64,000 nt of DNA from an uncultured Flavobacteriales bacterium. Lineage in GTDB: Bacteria; Bacteroidota; Bacteroidia; Flavobacteriales; BACL11. The notes under the pieces are model-generated. The model did not search any database, had not been told where the DNA came from, and saw nothing but the letters and a program-made list of their open reading frames with translations. Shown here in pieces: positions 37,492-46,628 of this stretch. The stretch lies in NCBI GenBank assembly GCA_949372805.1, contig CASIBH010000001.1, positions 118,149 through 182,148 of the forward strand, read 5' to 3'. Within the stretch, counting starts at the first letter, position 1. Each line of letters begins with the position of its first letter. Made by a program: the position numbers and the translations under genes.

Positions 37492-38565
37492 TTAATCTTG
37501 ACCAAATTCCATAAGATACGCCTTTATAAAAGGATTGATATCACCATTTAATACAGACTGTGGATTGCTAGTTTCATAATTAGTCCTCAGATCTTTTACT
37601 AATTTATACGGGTGTAAAACGTAATTCCTAATTTGAGAGCCCCATTCTATTTTCTTTTTATTTCCTTCAATTTTATTCTTTTCTTCTTGTTTTAATTTCT
37701 TTTCAATTTGATGCAACTGTGATTTAAGTAGCTTTAGAGCCTTTTCTTTATTTTCTAATTGTGATCTAGTCTCAGAATTTTCAATAATAATGCCTGTTGG
37801 CTCATGTTTTAATCTAACTGCTGTTTCTACTTTATTCACACCTTGCCCTCCAGCTCCCCCTGCCCTAAATGTATCCCAGCTTATCTCAGAAGGATTGATG
37901 TTTATTTCAATTAAATCATCTATTAATGGGTAGGTGAAAACAGATGCAAAGGTAGTATGTCTTTTTGCATTTGAATCAAATGGTGATATTCTTACTAATC
38001 TATGTACTCCATTTTCACTCTTCAAATTTCCATATGCAAACTCACCGTCAAATTCAAGAGTGACAGATTTAATTCCAACAGGCTCAGCTTTTTGAATATC
38101 GATCTGTTTAATTTTATAATTATTTTTTTCACCCCACATCAAATACATTCTCATTAACATTTCAGCCCAATCTTGCCCTTCAGTACCTCCTGCTCCTGGA
38201 TTAATTCTAATAATAGCAGACATCTTATCTTCCTCGGAGCTAAGCATATTTTTGAATTCTAATTCTTCTACTGAGTCTAAAGTTTTCTTATACTGTTTAC
38301 TCACTTCTTCTTTAGCTTCTAATTCAATTAAAACTTCTAGATCTTCAATATTCATATTTATATTATCAAAACTATCAAGCCAATTTTTATTTTGTTTCTT
38401 TTTTTTTAAAATTTTTTCAGCTTTATCTGAATTATTCCAAAAATCATTAGAGCTGACTTCTTTGTCAAAATTTAAATCAATAGATTTTTTGTTTTCAATA
38501 TCAAGAAATTTAAATAAATCATCTCTTCTTTTTTTTAGGTTATTTATTTGTTCTTGAGATATCAT
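37492..38565 (-). CDS. prfB: Peptide chain release factor 2
   Basis: 357 residues. The stop-codon recognition tripeptide SPF occurs in [13 protein letters not shown], which is RF2-type (UGA/UAA). The GGQ catalytic motif is [17 protein letters not shown]. The [20 protein letters not shown] signature marks the core. The 5' region reads through [14 protein letters not shown] into DLFKFLDIE with no in-frame UGA, so the common autoregulatory +1 frameshift is absent. recX lies 2 nt upstream. Confidence 0.96.
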   Translation of the reverse strand: MISQEQINNLKKRRDDLFKFLDIENKKSIDLNFDKEVSSNDFWNNSDKAEKILKKKKQNKNWLDSFDNINMNIEDLEVLIELEAKEEVSKQYKKTLDSVEELEFKNMLSSEEDKMSAIIRINPGAGGTEGQDWAEMLMRMYLMWGEKNNYKIKQIDIQKAEPVGIKSVTLEFDGEFAYGNLKSENGVHRLVRISPFDSNAKRHTTFASVFTYPLIDDLIEININPSEISWDTFRAGGAGGQGVNKVETAVRLKHEPTGIIIENSETRSQLENKEKALKLLKSQLHQIEKKLKQEEKNKIEGNKKKIEWGSQIRNYVLHPYKLVKDLRTNYETSNPQSVLNGDINPFIKAYLMEFGQD

Positions 38566-38567
38566 TT

Positions 38568-39035
38568 TTATTCTATTTCTTCATTTAGTAACTTCCAGAC
38601 TAAACTTGTGTCAAAGCCTTTTTGATAGAGATATTGAACTGTTTTAGCTTTTTTTTTAAATACATCTTTTTCATTTAAACTGATGAATTTTTTATGTATT
38701 AATTTTCTTACAGTGTTACAGTATTGTATTGTGTCAATTTCCTCCAAACTATTTTTAATAATAAGACTTTGAATATTTCTTTTTTTTAATTCAAATGAAA
38801 TTTTCTTTTTCCCCCAATTTTTGATATTAAATTTACCGGAAGAAAATGTATTACTAAATCTTTGTTCATTAATAAAGTTGTTATTGGTTAAGTGATTAAT
38901 GATAAAATCATGATCATTCTTTATTTCCCAAGAGTTAAGTTTTTTAATAACATCAAAAATGCATCTTTCTTGTATTGCACAGTATTTTTCAATTTTTAAT
39001 AAAATTCCTTTATTAATTTTCTGTTGATTATCCAT
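38568..39035 (-). CDS. recX: Regulatory protein RecX
   Basis: 155 residues, small, basic and helical, with the RecX pattern [49 protein letters not shown] and [22 protein letters not shown]. RecX restrains RecA filament growth. It is co-oriented with prfB (2 nt) and divergent from an MFS gene. A -7 element sits 5 nt before its ATG. Confidence 0.85.
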   Translation of the reverse strand: MDNQQKINKGILLKIEKYCAIQERCIFDVIKKLNSWEIKNDHDFIINHLTNNNFINEQRFSNTFSSGKFNIKNWGKKKISFELKKRNIQSLIIKNSLEEIDTIQYCNTVRKLIHKKFISLNEKDVFKKKAKTVQYLYQKGFDTSLVWKLLNEEIE

Positions 39036-39040
39036 TGTTT

Positions 39041-39048
39041 CAAAGTTA
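39041..39048 (-). promoter_or_regulatory. -7 promoter element (TAACTTTG) of recX
   Basis: Exact TAnnTTTG on the minus strand ending 5 nt before the recX ATG. The transcript would be leaderless or nearly so. Confidence 0.5.
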
Positions 39049-39068
39049 TATATTCTTATTTATAATTA

Positions 39069-39076
39069 TACTTTTG
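39069..39076 (+). promoter_or_regulatory. -7 promoter element (TACTTTTG) of the MFS gene
   Basis: Exact TAnnTTTG ending 4 nt before the GTG start at 39081. It sits back-to-back with the recX element in a 45-bp divergent gap. Confidence 0.5.
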
Positions 39077-39080
39077 CGCC

Positions 39081-40346
39081 GTGAAAAATAAACAAGCAAT
39101 TTACTTACTATTTTTATCAAATATCATCTCTGGTCTTGCTCAAGGTATTAGTATGATTGCAATTCCTTGGTATTTTATTGAAATTGTTGAAGAATCTGAG
39201 TATTTTGCTTTAGGCTATATAATTATTACTTTTTTAACGCTTCCTTGGGGTTTATATGCTGGTGCTTTAATTGATAGATATTCAAGAAAAAAACTTTTTA
39301 TTCTTACCAATTTAGTTTGTGGCTCTTTAATTGGATCCATTGCTTTTTACGGTTTTATTTATTCTTCTCTGCCAAATTTTCTAGTTTTTTTTGTTTTTGC
39401 GGTCACTATTTTTAATTACAATATTCATTATCCTAATTTGTATGCTTTTGGACAAGAAATTACAGAAAAAAAGAAATATGGAAAGTTAAATTCATACATA
39501 GAAGTTCAAGGTCAGGCGACTAGCGTATTAGCTGGGGCTTTTGCGGCTTTACTTTTAACTGGCACTTCTAATAAGTCTCTTGATTTAGCAGGTATTCATC
39601 TAACACTTCCATTTGATATTCCTAAATGGGATATTTATGAAATCTTCCTCATGGATGCAATTACATATTTATTTGTAATTGGTATTTTTTCATTTATTAA
39701 ATATACTCCTATTGTTAAAGACGAAATACATAAAAGTAATTTGTGGAATAGACTGAAAATGGGAACCAGTTATTTAAATGAAAATAGAATTGTTTTTGTA
39801 TTTGGATTAGTTTCCTATATGCTCTTTGCTTTTACTTTGGTTGAGCTTCACATTGTTTTGCCATCTTATGTACATGATTTCTTATCTGCTAAAGGAAATA
39901 TTTATGCTTCTTCAGAAATTTACTATTCATTAGGTGCAATTTTTTCTGGAGTTCTAATACTTAGAATCCTTAAAAATGTAAACCCTTTTTTAAGCGTTAT
40001 TTTTTTAATGATAATAGTTGCTGCTGCATTTTTGTCAATGACATTTTATAAATTTCTTTGGGTTTTCTTTTTAGGTAATTTAATCTTAGGAATTACAAAT
40101 GCTGGAGTTAGAATTGTTAGAACAACTTATTTATTTAATAATGTTCCTAATAATCTAATAGGAAGAGTGACCTCTGTCTTTAGCTCATTAAATATAATTG
40201 TTAGGATGTTTTTAATCGCCCTCTTTTCTTTAAACTTCTTTACCCTTTCAGATAATATTAGATGGGCATATTTAATTGGAACACTATTGATGCTTATGTC
40301 AAGTACAGTTTTATACTTAACATACATGAAAAAAGTTAAAGATTAG
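39081..40346 (+). CDS. MFS transporter
   Basis: 421 residues, GTG start, about twelve membrane segments. The loop 2-3 pattern GLYAGALIDRYSRKKLFI is the MFS motif A (G-x3-D-R-x-R-K). Topology resembles MFS_3/enterobactin exporter-like and macrolide-efflux-like proteins. Substrate cannot be inferred. It ends with a 4-nt overlap onto the 3' end of rng on the opposite strand. Confidence 0.85.
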   Translation: MKNKQAIYLLFLSNIISGLAQGISMIAIPWYFIEIVEESEYFALGYIIITFLTLPWGLYAGALIDRYSRKKLFILTNLVCGSLIGSIAFYGFIYSSLPNFLVFFVFAVTIFNYNIHYPNLYAFGQEITEKKKYGKLNSYIEVQGQATSVLAGAFAALLLTGTSNKSLDLAGIHLTLPFDIPKWDIYEIFLMDAITYLFVIGIFSFIKYTPIVKDEIHKSNLWNRLKMGTSYLNENRIVFVFGLVSYMLFAFTLVELHIVLPSYVHDFLSAKGNIYASSEIYYSLGAIFSGVLILRILKNVNPFLSVIFLMIIVAAAFLSMTFYKFLWVFFLGNLILGITNAGVRIVRTTYLFNNVPNNLIGRVTSVFSSLNIIVRMFLIALFSLNFFTLSDNIRWAYLIGTLLMLMSSTVLYLTYMKKVKD

Positions 40347-41881
40347 GAATCTTTTTTGACAATACTATATTGAAGAAGGTGTAATCTTTCATCTCCAATA
40401 ACATTGATATTCTTATTAAACTTTTTAGCCCATTTATATCTAATGGAATTAAAGAGCCACCCCTTATTTAAATGGCTCGCAACAAAGGGATGTGTCGTTA
40501 TATCAACTTTATTACTTTTAAATTCAGTAAGGTTAGCTACTTTATGCTCAATTTGATCTATTAATAATAAGCTAGAGTTTATATCCCCTTTACCACTACA
40601 CATTGGGCATTTTTCTTTAGTATCAATTGTCATAGCTGGTCTAACTCTTTGTCTAGTAATTTGAATTAGTCCAAATTTAGTTGGGGGAAGGATATTATGT
40701 TTAGCCTTATCAGTGCTCATGGCCTGTTTTAAACATTCAAATAGAAGTTTGCGATTTTTATCAGATTTTAAATCAATAAAATCTACTACAATTATACCTC
40801 CCATATCTCTGAGTCTTAATTGTCGTGCAACTTCTTTTGCTGCTTCAAGATTTACATCAAGTGCATTTTCTTCCTGATTTTTTTTAGCATCTACTTTTTT
40901 ACCACTATTTACATCTATTACATGTAAAGCCTCAGTATGCTCAATTACAAGATAGGTTCCGTTTTTCATTGTAACTGCTTGTCCAAAAGATCCTTTAATT
41001 TGTTTTGTAACATTATACTTTTGAAAAATTGGTGTTTCTCCTTGATAAAGTTTAACTTTCAGCTCTTCATCATCAGAAATCCTTGCTAAGTAGTCTTTAA
41101 GTTCCTCTTGAATTTCTTTATTATTTACAATGATATTATTGAATTCTGAATCAAGTAAGTCTCTTAAAATTGCTGAGGCTCTATTAAGCTCTCCAAGAAT
41201 TTTTGTTGGTGCTTTTTCACCTTTAAGTTTTTTACTTATTGTTTGCCATTTTTTATAAAGATTTTTTAGGTCTTTGTCCAGCTCAGCAACTTTTTTACCT
41301 TTTGCAACTGTTCTGATTATCACTCCAAATCCATGAGGTTTTATACTCCTAATTAGGTTTTTTAGTCTAGATTTTTCAGCATTATCACCAATTTTTTGAG
41401 AAATGGATACTCTATCAGAAAAGGGAATTAAAACCATATACCTTCCAGCTAAAGAAATTTCAGTCGTTAATCTAGGTCCTTTTGTTGAAATTGGCTCTTT
41501 TGAAATTTGTAGTAATAAATGATCTCCAGACTTAAGCGTCTCACCTATTTTACCATCTTTTTCAATTTTCTTCTCAAGCTTAAAGCTTTTAAGTGAGGCT
41601 GTATTTAACTTGCCGGATATGGTTTTTTCAGTAAATTTTTTGAATGATTGTACATCACTACCAAGGTCAAGGTAATGAAGAAATCCATCTTTTTCATAAC
41701 CAACATTGACAAATGCTGCGTTTAGACCGGGAACAACTTTTTTTGTTTTCCCTAAATATATATCGCCAACTGAAAAGTTATTATCGTGCTTTTGTTTGTG
41801 AAGTTCAATTAATTGACCATCACATAGAAGAGCAATTACTACTTCAGAAGGCCTTGAATCGATTATAAGGTCGAATTTCAT
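40343..41881 (-). CDS. rng: Ribonuclease E/G family endoribonuclease
   Basis: 512 residues, RNase G-length, without the long RNase E scaffold tail. An S1-like domain is near the start (FSVGDIYLGKTKKVVPGLNAAFVNVG). The catalytic Mg-binding region is IVVDFIDLKSDKNRKLL, and the zinc-link cysteines are in CPMCSGKG. It cleaves AU-rich single-stranded RNA in mRNA turnover and rRNA maturation. It follows HU and a 29-aa basic protein, an order also familiar in flavobacteria. Confidence 0.93.
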   Translation of the reverse strand: MKFDLIIDSRPSEVVIALLCDGQLIELHKQKHDNNFSVGDIYLGKTKKVVPGLNAAFVNVGYEKDGFLHYLDLGSDVQSFKKFTEKTISGKLNTASLKSFKLEKKIEKDGKIGETLKSGDHLLLQISKEPISTKGPRLTTEISLAGRYMVLIPFSDRVSISQKIGDNAEKSRLKNLIRSIKPHGFGVIIRTVAKGKKVAELDKDLKNLYKKWQTISKKLKGEKAPTKILGELNRASAILRDLLDSEFNNIIVNNKEIQEELKDYLARISDDEELKVKLYQGETPIFQKYNVTKQIKGSFGQAVTMKNGTYLVIEHTEALHVIDVNSGKKVDAKKNQEENALDVNLEAAKEVARQLRLRDMGGIIVVDFIDLKSDKNRKLLFECLKQAMSTDKAKHNILPPTKFGLIQITRQRVRPAMTIDTKEKCPMCSGKGDINSSLLLIDQIEHKVANLTEFKSNKVDITTHPFVASHLNKGWLFNSIRYKWAKKFNKNINVIGDERLHLLQYSIVKKDS

Positions 41882-41918
41882 GGCGTATTTTTCTGATTAA
41901 AACAGATTTACAAGTAGT

Positions 41919-42008
41919 TTACTTGTTCTTATGTCTGTTTTTACGTGAGCGCTTTTTACGCTTGTGTGTAGCAATTTTTAATCTTTTCTTTTTCTTAGCT
42001 CCTGACAT
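41919..42008 (-). CDS. 29-aa highly basic ribosome-associated protein (AURKAIP1/COX24-like)
   Basis: Encoded in the gap between HU and rng. The peptide MSGAKKKKRLKIATHKRKKR plus nine more basic residues (SRKNRHKNK) has 18 Lys/Arg/His residues out of 29. It closely resembles the small basic protein found at this place in many Bacteroidota (typical form MPSGKKRKRHKVATHKRKKR), annotated as AURKAIP1/COX24 domain-containing. The related mitochondrial protein mS38 is ribosomal, so a ribosomal role is likely. It is easily missed because of its size. Confidence 0.8.
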   Translation of the reverse strand: MSGAKKKKRLKIATHKRKKRSRKNRHKNK

Positions 42009-42045
42009 CTCTAAATATTTTTATTAACTTTTTTAAAAAAAAAGT

Positions 42046-42330
42046 TTAATTTACTTTATCTTTTACTTGGTGCAAAAATACTTTTGCAGGTTTGAACGAA
42101 GGAATGTGATGCTCTGGAATAATAATGGTAGTGTTTTTTTTAATATTTCTACCTGTTTTTTGTGCTCTTTTCTTAGCTTTAAATGTTCCAAAACCTCTTA
42201 AGAAAACTGACTCGTTTTCTGATACAGAGTTCTTTACTTCGTTCATGAATGCTTCTACTATAGTTAAAGTCGTAATCTTTTCTACTCCGGTCAATGCTGC
42301 TATTTTGCTAACCACTTCTGCTTTCGTCAT
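42046..42330 (-). CDS. HU/IHF-family DNA-binding protein
   Basis: 94 residues, standard length. MTKAEVVSKIAALTGVEK starts the helical dimer part. The signature VFLRGFGTFKAKKRAQKTGRN is followed by the beta-arm with PEHHIPSFKPAKVF, where a Pro sits at the DNA-intercalating position. It bends and compacts DNA. It has its own promoter (-7 element at 42371-42378) and leads into the 29-aa gene and rng. Confidence 0.95.
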   Translation of the reverse strand: MTKAEVVSKIAALTGVEKITTLTIVEAFMNEVKNSVSENESVFLRGFGTFKAKKRAQKTGRNIKKNTTIIIPEHHIPSFKPAKVFLHQVKDKVN

Positions 42331-42370
42331 TCTATTAATCTTTTTAAAAATTTAACTAAATTTGAGTTTG

Positions 42371-42378
42371 CAAATATA
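42371..42378 (-). promoter_or_regulatory. -7 promoter element (TATATTTG) of HU gene
   Basis: Exact TAnnTTTG on the minus strand, 40 nt before the HU ATG. The leader is longer than for most genes here. Confidence 0.6.
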
Positions 42379-42442
42379 TTAATTTTTATGTCTCTATTAT
42401 CCTATTCATTATTTTCTTTTTTAATTGTATTTATAATTTAAC

Positions 42443-43486
42443 ATGAGATTTTCCGAAAATTTAATTTCTTGGTATAATGTCTCAAAGAGAGATCTTCCTT
42501 GGAGAAAAACACAAGATCCTTATAAGATTTGGTTGTCTGAAATTATTTTACAGCAAACAAAGGTTAGTCAGGGAATGCCTTATTATCTTAAGTTTATTAA
42601 GCATTTTCCAAATATTTTAGCTTTAGCAAATTCAAATGAAGATCATGTTTTAAAGTTATGGCAAGGATTAGGCTATTATTCAAGAGCAAGAAATCTTCAT
42701 TTTACTGCTAAATTTATTAGAGATAATTATAATGGTATTTTCCCTAATAATTACAAAGAAATTTTAGCATTAAAAGGAGTTGGCTTGTATACAGCTGCTG
42801 CCATATCATCATTTTCTTTTAATCTTTCTTACCCTGTAGTTGATGGAAATGTGATAAGAGTTTTATCAAGAGTTTTCGGAATAGAATCTGAATTTGATAC
42901 AGGTCCTGGTTTTAAAAAATTCTATCATCTTGCTCGTGAAATGCTACCAGAATATGATTATGCGACCCACAATCAGGCTATAATGGAGTTTGGCGCCTTA
43001 CAATGTAAGCCCAAATTACCTCTGTGCTCTTCCTGCTGTTTTAATCATAATTGTTTTGCGCTTCATGCTGATATGGTAAGTTCGCTTCCTAAGAAAAAGA
43101 AAAAGCTAAAAATTAAAAAGAGGTTTATTCATTATTTAATTATTAATAATAACAATGAAGTTTTTCTTAAAAAAAAAGGTCAAGGGATTTGGTCTGGTCT
43201 ATATCAATTTCCGTTTTTAGAGTTTGAAAAAAATATTTCTAATGATAATGTAATTGTTTCAAAAGATTGGGTTGATTTTTTTAAGGATTCTTCCTATGCT
43301 ATTTCCTCAGTTTCTTCTTCTTTTATTCATAAGTTAACCCATCAAAAGTTAAGAGTTGTGTTTTGGCAAATAAAATCGGAAAATATTAAACTAAATAATT
43401 ACAAAAAATTTCAGACTAACGAAATTTCTAAACTGCCGGTATCGAAATTAATAGACAATTATTTAATGTTAAATAATATTATCTAA
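42443..43486 (+). CDS. mutY: A/G-specific adenine glycosylase MutY
   Basis: 347 residues. Helix-hairpin-helix and catalytic parts: SEIILQQTKVSQGMPYY, LWQGLGYYSRARNL, LKGVGLYTAAAISSF, and VVDGNVIRVLSR with the catalytic Asp. Iron-sulfur cysteines are at 188, 195, 198 and 204 (C-x6-C-x2-C-x5-C). The C-terminal NUDIX-like domain recognises 8-oxoG. It removes A mispaired with 8-oxoG. First in the mutY-ssb-gldE-gldD series. Confidence 0.96.
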   Translation: MRFSENLISWYNVSKRDLPWRKTQDPYKIWLSEIILQQTKVSQGMPYYLKFIKHFPNILALANSNEDHVLKLWQGLGYYSRARNLHFTAKFIRDNYNGIFPNNYKEILALKGVGLYTAAAISSFSFNLSYPVVDGNVIRVLSRVFGIESEFDTGPGFKKFYHLAREMLPEYDYATHNQAIMEFGALQCKPKLPLCSSCCFNHNCFALHADMVSSLPKKKKKLKIKKRFIHYLIINNNNEVFLKKKGQGIWSGLYQFPFLEFEKNISNDNVIVSKDWVDFFKDSSYAISSVSSSFIHKLTHQKLRVVFWQIKSENIKLNNYKKFQTNEISKLPVSKLIDNYLMLNNII

Positions 43487-43493
43487 TTTTTAG

Positions 43494-43501
43494 TACATTT
43501 G
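43494..43501 (+). promoter_or_regulatory. -7 promoter element (TACATTTG) before ssb
   Basis: Exact TAnnTTTG. It leaves the TTG at 43521, not the one at 43503, as the sensible start. Confidence 0.5.
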
Positions 43502-43520
43502 TTTGTTTAAAAAAAATCAT

Positions 43521-43901
43521 TTGGCTGGAGTAAACAAAGTAATTTTAGTTGGAAATTTAGGTAAAGATCCCGAAGTTAGATATCTTGACTCAGGTATTGC
43601 AGTAGCTAATATTTCTATTGCTACAACAGAAAATTATAAAAATAAAAATGGTGATCGTGTTAGTCAAACCGAGTGGCATGATGTTGTATTGTGGAGAGGG
43701 CTTGCAGAAGTTGCAGAAAAATATTTGAAAAAAGGCTCAAGCGTCTACATCGAAGGAAAGATTAGAACAAGCAAATGGGTAGATAAAGAAAGTATTACTA
43801 GACACAAGACCGAAATAATGGCTGATAAAATGAATATGCTTTCTAAATCTAATAATGACTTAGATGTCTCAGATAACTCTCTTAATGATCTCCCATTTTA
43901 A
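43521..43901 (+). CDS. ssb: Single-stranded DNA-binding protein
   Basis: 126 residues from TTG 43521, giving the family-typical [20 protein letters not shown] start. An earlier in-frame TTG at 43503 is too close to the promoter. The OB fold contains [20 protein letters not shown] and [15 protein letters not shown]. The C-terminal tip NDLPF is the acidic/hydrophobic tail that binds partner repair proteins. The linker is short (about 15 residues). It is followed 10 nt later by gldE. Confidence 0.95.
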   Translation: MAGVNKVILVGNLGKDPEVRYLDSGIAVANISIATTENYKNKNGDRVSQTEWHDVVLWRGLAEVAEKYLKKGSSVYIEGKIRTSKWVDKESITRHKTEIMADKMNMLSKSNNDLDVSDNSLNDLPF

Positions 43902-43911
43902 ATTTTAAACA

Positions 43912-45228
43912 TTGAAAGACGACCCCTTACCCTTAGTATTAAATTTATTGTATAGTATTGAATTTAATTCTTTAAATCTAGAGAGTTATCTTTTTATTTT
44001 AATGATTTTCATTTTAATTGTTTGTTCAGCACTAATTTCAGGAGCTGAAGTTGCCTTTTTTGCATTAGAAATATCTGAGATTCATGAGTTGAAAAAGTCA
44101 AAGAAAAATAACAAATATATACTAAGGTTATTAAAAAATCCTAATTCCCTATTGGCGACAATTTTAATTGTAAATAACTTTATTAATGTATCTATTGTTA
44201 TTCTTGCATCATATTTAACTAGTATTTTAATTCAATTTCCTGAGGGTTCTAATTTTGAATTTATTTTTCAAGTTATTATTATCACTTCAATACTTGTTTT
44301 TTTTGGAGAGATTACTCCAAAATTATATTCTAATCAGAATCCTGTGAAGTTTAGCTCATTTATGAGTTACCCTCTTTATATTTTAAATACAATTTTCTAC
44401 CCTTTTAGTGCTTTATTAGTTTCTTCAACAAAGCTTATCGAAAAAAAACTAGAAGATAAGAAGTCAGATATTAATGTTGATGAAATTTCTAAAGCTTTAG
44501 ATCTTACCACATCAATATCTAATGAGCAGAAAATTTTAAGAAGTATTGTGGAGTTTGGTAATACAGATGTTAAGGAAATTATGAAGTCGAGAGTTGATGT
44601 TGTAGCAATTGAAAAAGATGAGATTTTTTCTAACGTTTTAAAAGTTGTTATTTCCTCAGGTTTTTCTAGAATACCAATTTTTGATAATCAGTTTGACAAT
44701 GTACTTGGGATATTATATATAAAAGATCTAATTCCTTTTCTTGATATGAATGATGACTTTAAATGGATTGAATTGTGTAGGGCTCCTATTTTTGTGCCTG
44801 AAACTAAAATGATTAATGTTTTACTTAAAGAGTTTCAAGCAAAAAAGCATCACATAGCTATAGTCGTTGATGAATATGGAGGAGCCTCCGGAATTGTAAC
44901 TTTAGAGGATGTTTTAGAAGAAATAGTTGGGGAGATTAATGATGAATTTGATCATGATGAAACAAAATATTCTAAACTTGACTCTAAAAATTATGTTTTT
45001 GAAGCAAAGACATCTCTTAATGACTTTCTTAAAATTATAAATGGAGATCTAGGATCATTTGATGATATAAAAGGTGAATCAGATTCTTTAGCTGGACTTA
45101 TTTTAGAAGTGACTGGAAAAATCCCATTAATTGGAGATAAAATTGAAATAAAGCCATTCATATTTTTAATTGAATCTGTAGATTTGCGTAGAATCAAAAG
45201 AATTAAAGTTACAATTAATGAATTATAA
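43912..45228 (+). CDS. gldE: Gliding motility protein GldE (CNNM/CBS family)
   Basis: 438 residues from a TTG start. DUF21/CNNM signature CSALISGAEVAFFALE, helical membrane region, CBS repeats (MKSRVDVVAIEKDE; HIAIVVDEYGGASGIVTLEDVLEE), then GEINDEFDHDE and a CorC_HlyC domain. Position between ssb and gldD is the conserved gldE place. GldE is required with GldD for gliding in Flavobacterium johnsoniae, where gliding depends on T9SS. It overlaps gldD by 11 nt. Confidence 0.9.
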   Translation: MKDDPLPLVLNLLYSIEFNSLNLESYLFILMIFILIVCSALISGAEVAFFALEISEIHELKKSKKNNKYILRLLKNPNSLLATILIVNNFINVSIVILASYLTSILIQFPEGSNFEFIFQVIIITSILVFFGEITPKLYSNQNPVKFSSFMSYPLYILNTIFYPFSALLVSSTKLIEKKLEDKKSDINVDEISKALDLTTSISNEQKILRSIVEFGNTDVKEIMKSRVDVVAIEKDEIFSNVLKVVISSGFSRIPIFDNQFDNVLGILYIKDLIPFLDMNDDFKWIELCRAPIFVPETKMINVLLKEFQAKKHHIAIVVDEYGGASGIVTLEDVLEEIVGEINDEFDHDETKYSKLDSKNYVFEAKTSLNDFLKIINGDLGSFDDIKGESDSLAGLILEVTGKIPLIGDKIEIKPFIFLIESVDLRRIKRIKVTINEL

Positions 45229-45760
45229 GTTATTTTTTATTTTGTTTCTCTTGTCTTGCTCATCAAATTATACTCCTAAGCCCAGAGCATTTGTTAAAAT
45301 TCATCTTCCTGAAAAAGAATTTCAAAAAGCTGATTTTTCTTTATTTTCTTTAAATTTTGAACATCCTATATATTCAGAATTGGAAATAGGTGAGAAAGCT
45401 AATTTCATAAATATTATTTTTGAGGATTTTTCTGCCATTCTTCATCTTACATATGTAAATTTAGATGATAACTTGTATGCTCACATTGAAGAATCTAGGT
45501 CACTTGCATACAAGCATAATCTGCAAGCTAATTCAATTAGTGAACAGGTATATTTAAATACTGAAAAAAGTGTTTTCGGAATGCTTTATAATTATTCTGG
45601 TATGACCGCGACTTCAACTCAGTTTTATTTAACTGATAGTGTTACACATTTTTTAAGAGGTTCACTATATTTTAATACTGAAATTAATGATTCTATTAAG
45701 CCTTTAAATGATTTCTTAAAGAAAGATGTTGTTTCTTTAATTGAAAGTGTTCAGTGGTAA
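45218..45760 (+). CDS. gldD: Gliding motility lipoprotein GldD
   Basis: 180 residues. The lipoprotein signal ends LFLLSCSS (lipobox LLSC). The conserved start of the mature part is YTPKPRAFVKIHLPEKEF, followed by FSAILHLTYVNLDDNLYAHIEESRSLAYKH and YNYSGMTATSTQFYLTDS, typical of GldD. It acts at the envelope for gliding/T9SS function, exact role unknown. Translationally coupled to gldE and followed at once by an EamA gene. Confidence 0.92.
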   Translation: MNYKLFFILFLLSCSSNYTPKPRAFVKIHLPEKEFQKADFSLFSLNFEHPIYSELEIGEKANFINIIFEDFSAILHLTYVNLDDNLYAHIEESRSLAYKHNLQANSISEQVYLNTEKSVFGMLYNYSGMTATSTQFYLTDSVTHFLRGSLYFNTEINDSIKPLNDFLKKDVVSLIESVQW

Positions 45761-45761
45761 T

Positions 45762-46625
45762 ATGAAGCAAAAATATTTTGATTATTTTTTATTATTTATA
45801 CTTGCCTTAATTTGGGGGAGTTCATTTATTCTCATGAAAAAAGGTCTAATTGTATATTCTTATACTCAGGTTGCAGCATTAAGATTATTTATTGCCTTTA
45901 TTTTTCTTTCACCTTTTTTAATTAAGGCATTTACTAAAGTTAAAAAGAAACATATTGTTCCATTATTACTTACTGCCATTCTAGGAAATGGAATACCAGC
46001 ATTTCTTTTTACAAAAGCACAAACTGTTCTAGATAGTTCTTTTGTGGGAGTTTTAAATTCCCTGACTCCTCTTTTTACTTTGTTTTTAGGGTGGTTGTTT
46101 TTTTCTAATAAAATCAGAAAAACTAATTTATTAGGTATTCTAATTGGATTAATTGGAGCAATCTATTTATCTACTTCAGTTTCTGATGTGAAAATTGATT
46201 TAAATGTTTACGTTTTTTTTATTGTCTTGGCTACCGTTTTTTACGCTGCAAGTGTAAATATTATAAAGAATTATTTATATGATTTAGATTCTGTCTCTAT
46301 TTCTTCTTTAGCCTTTTTGTTACTTGGCCCATTTTGTGGTTTCTATATTTTTTCTACGGATTTTACGGTTATTTATAGCAGTTCAGAAGGTTTAATTGCG
46401 CTTTTATATATAGCTGTGTTATCAATTATTGGTACTGCCTTAGCTTTAATAATTTTTAATAAGCTAGTACAACGGTCCTCTGCTATTTTTGCTTCATCTG
46501 TAACATATTTAATTCCAATAGTTGCAATTTTTTGGGGAATATTTGATGGTGAAGAAATTTATTTACAATACTATATAGGAACTATAATAATAATGCTGGC
46601 AATTTTTTTAGTAAATAAAAAATAA
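45762..46625 (+). CDS. EamA/DMT-family transporter
   Basis: 287 residues from ATG 45762, 1 nt after the gldD stop. Ten membrane segments in two EamA repeats. LALIWGSSFILMKKGL is the classical first-helix signature, and GVLNSLTPLFTLFLGWLFF the end of repeat one. The second repeat contains VYLIPIVAIFWGIFDGEE-like SSVTYLIPIVAIFWG. Probably a metabolite exporter. Substrate unknown. Only 3 nt separate it from the convergent M43 protease gene. Confidence 0.88.
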   Translation: MKQKYFDYFLLFILALIWGSSFILMKKGLIVYSYTQVAALRLFIAFIFLSPFLIKAFTKVKKKHIVPLLLTAILGNGIPAFLFTKAQTVLDSSFVGVLNSLTPLFTLFLGWLFFSNKIRKTNLLGILIGLIGAIYLSTSVSDVKIDLNVYVFFIVLATVFYAASVNIIKNYLYDLDSVSISSLAFLLLGPFCGFYIFSTDFTVIYSSSEGLIALLYIAVLSIIGTALALIIFNKLVQRSSAIFASSVTYLIPIVAIFWGIFDGEEIYLQYYIGTIIIMLAIFLVNKK

Positions 46626-46628
46626 TTT

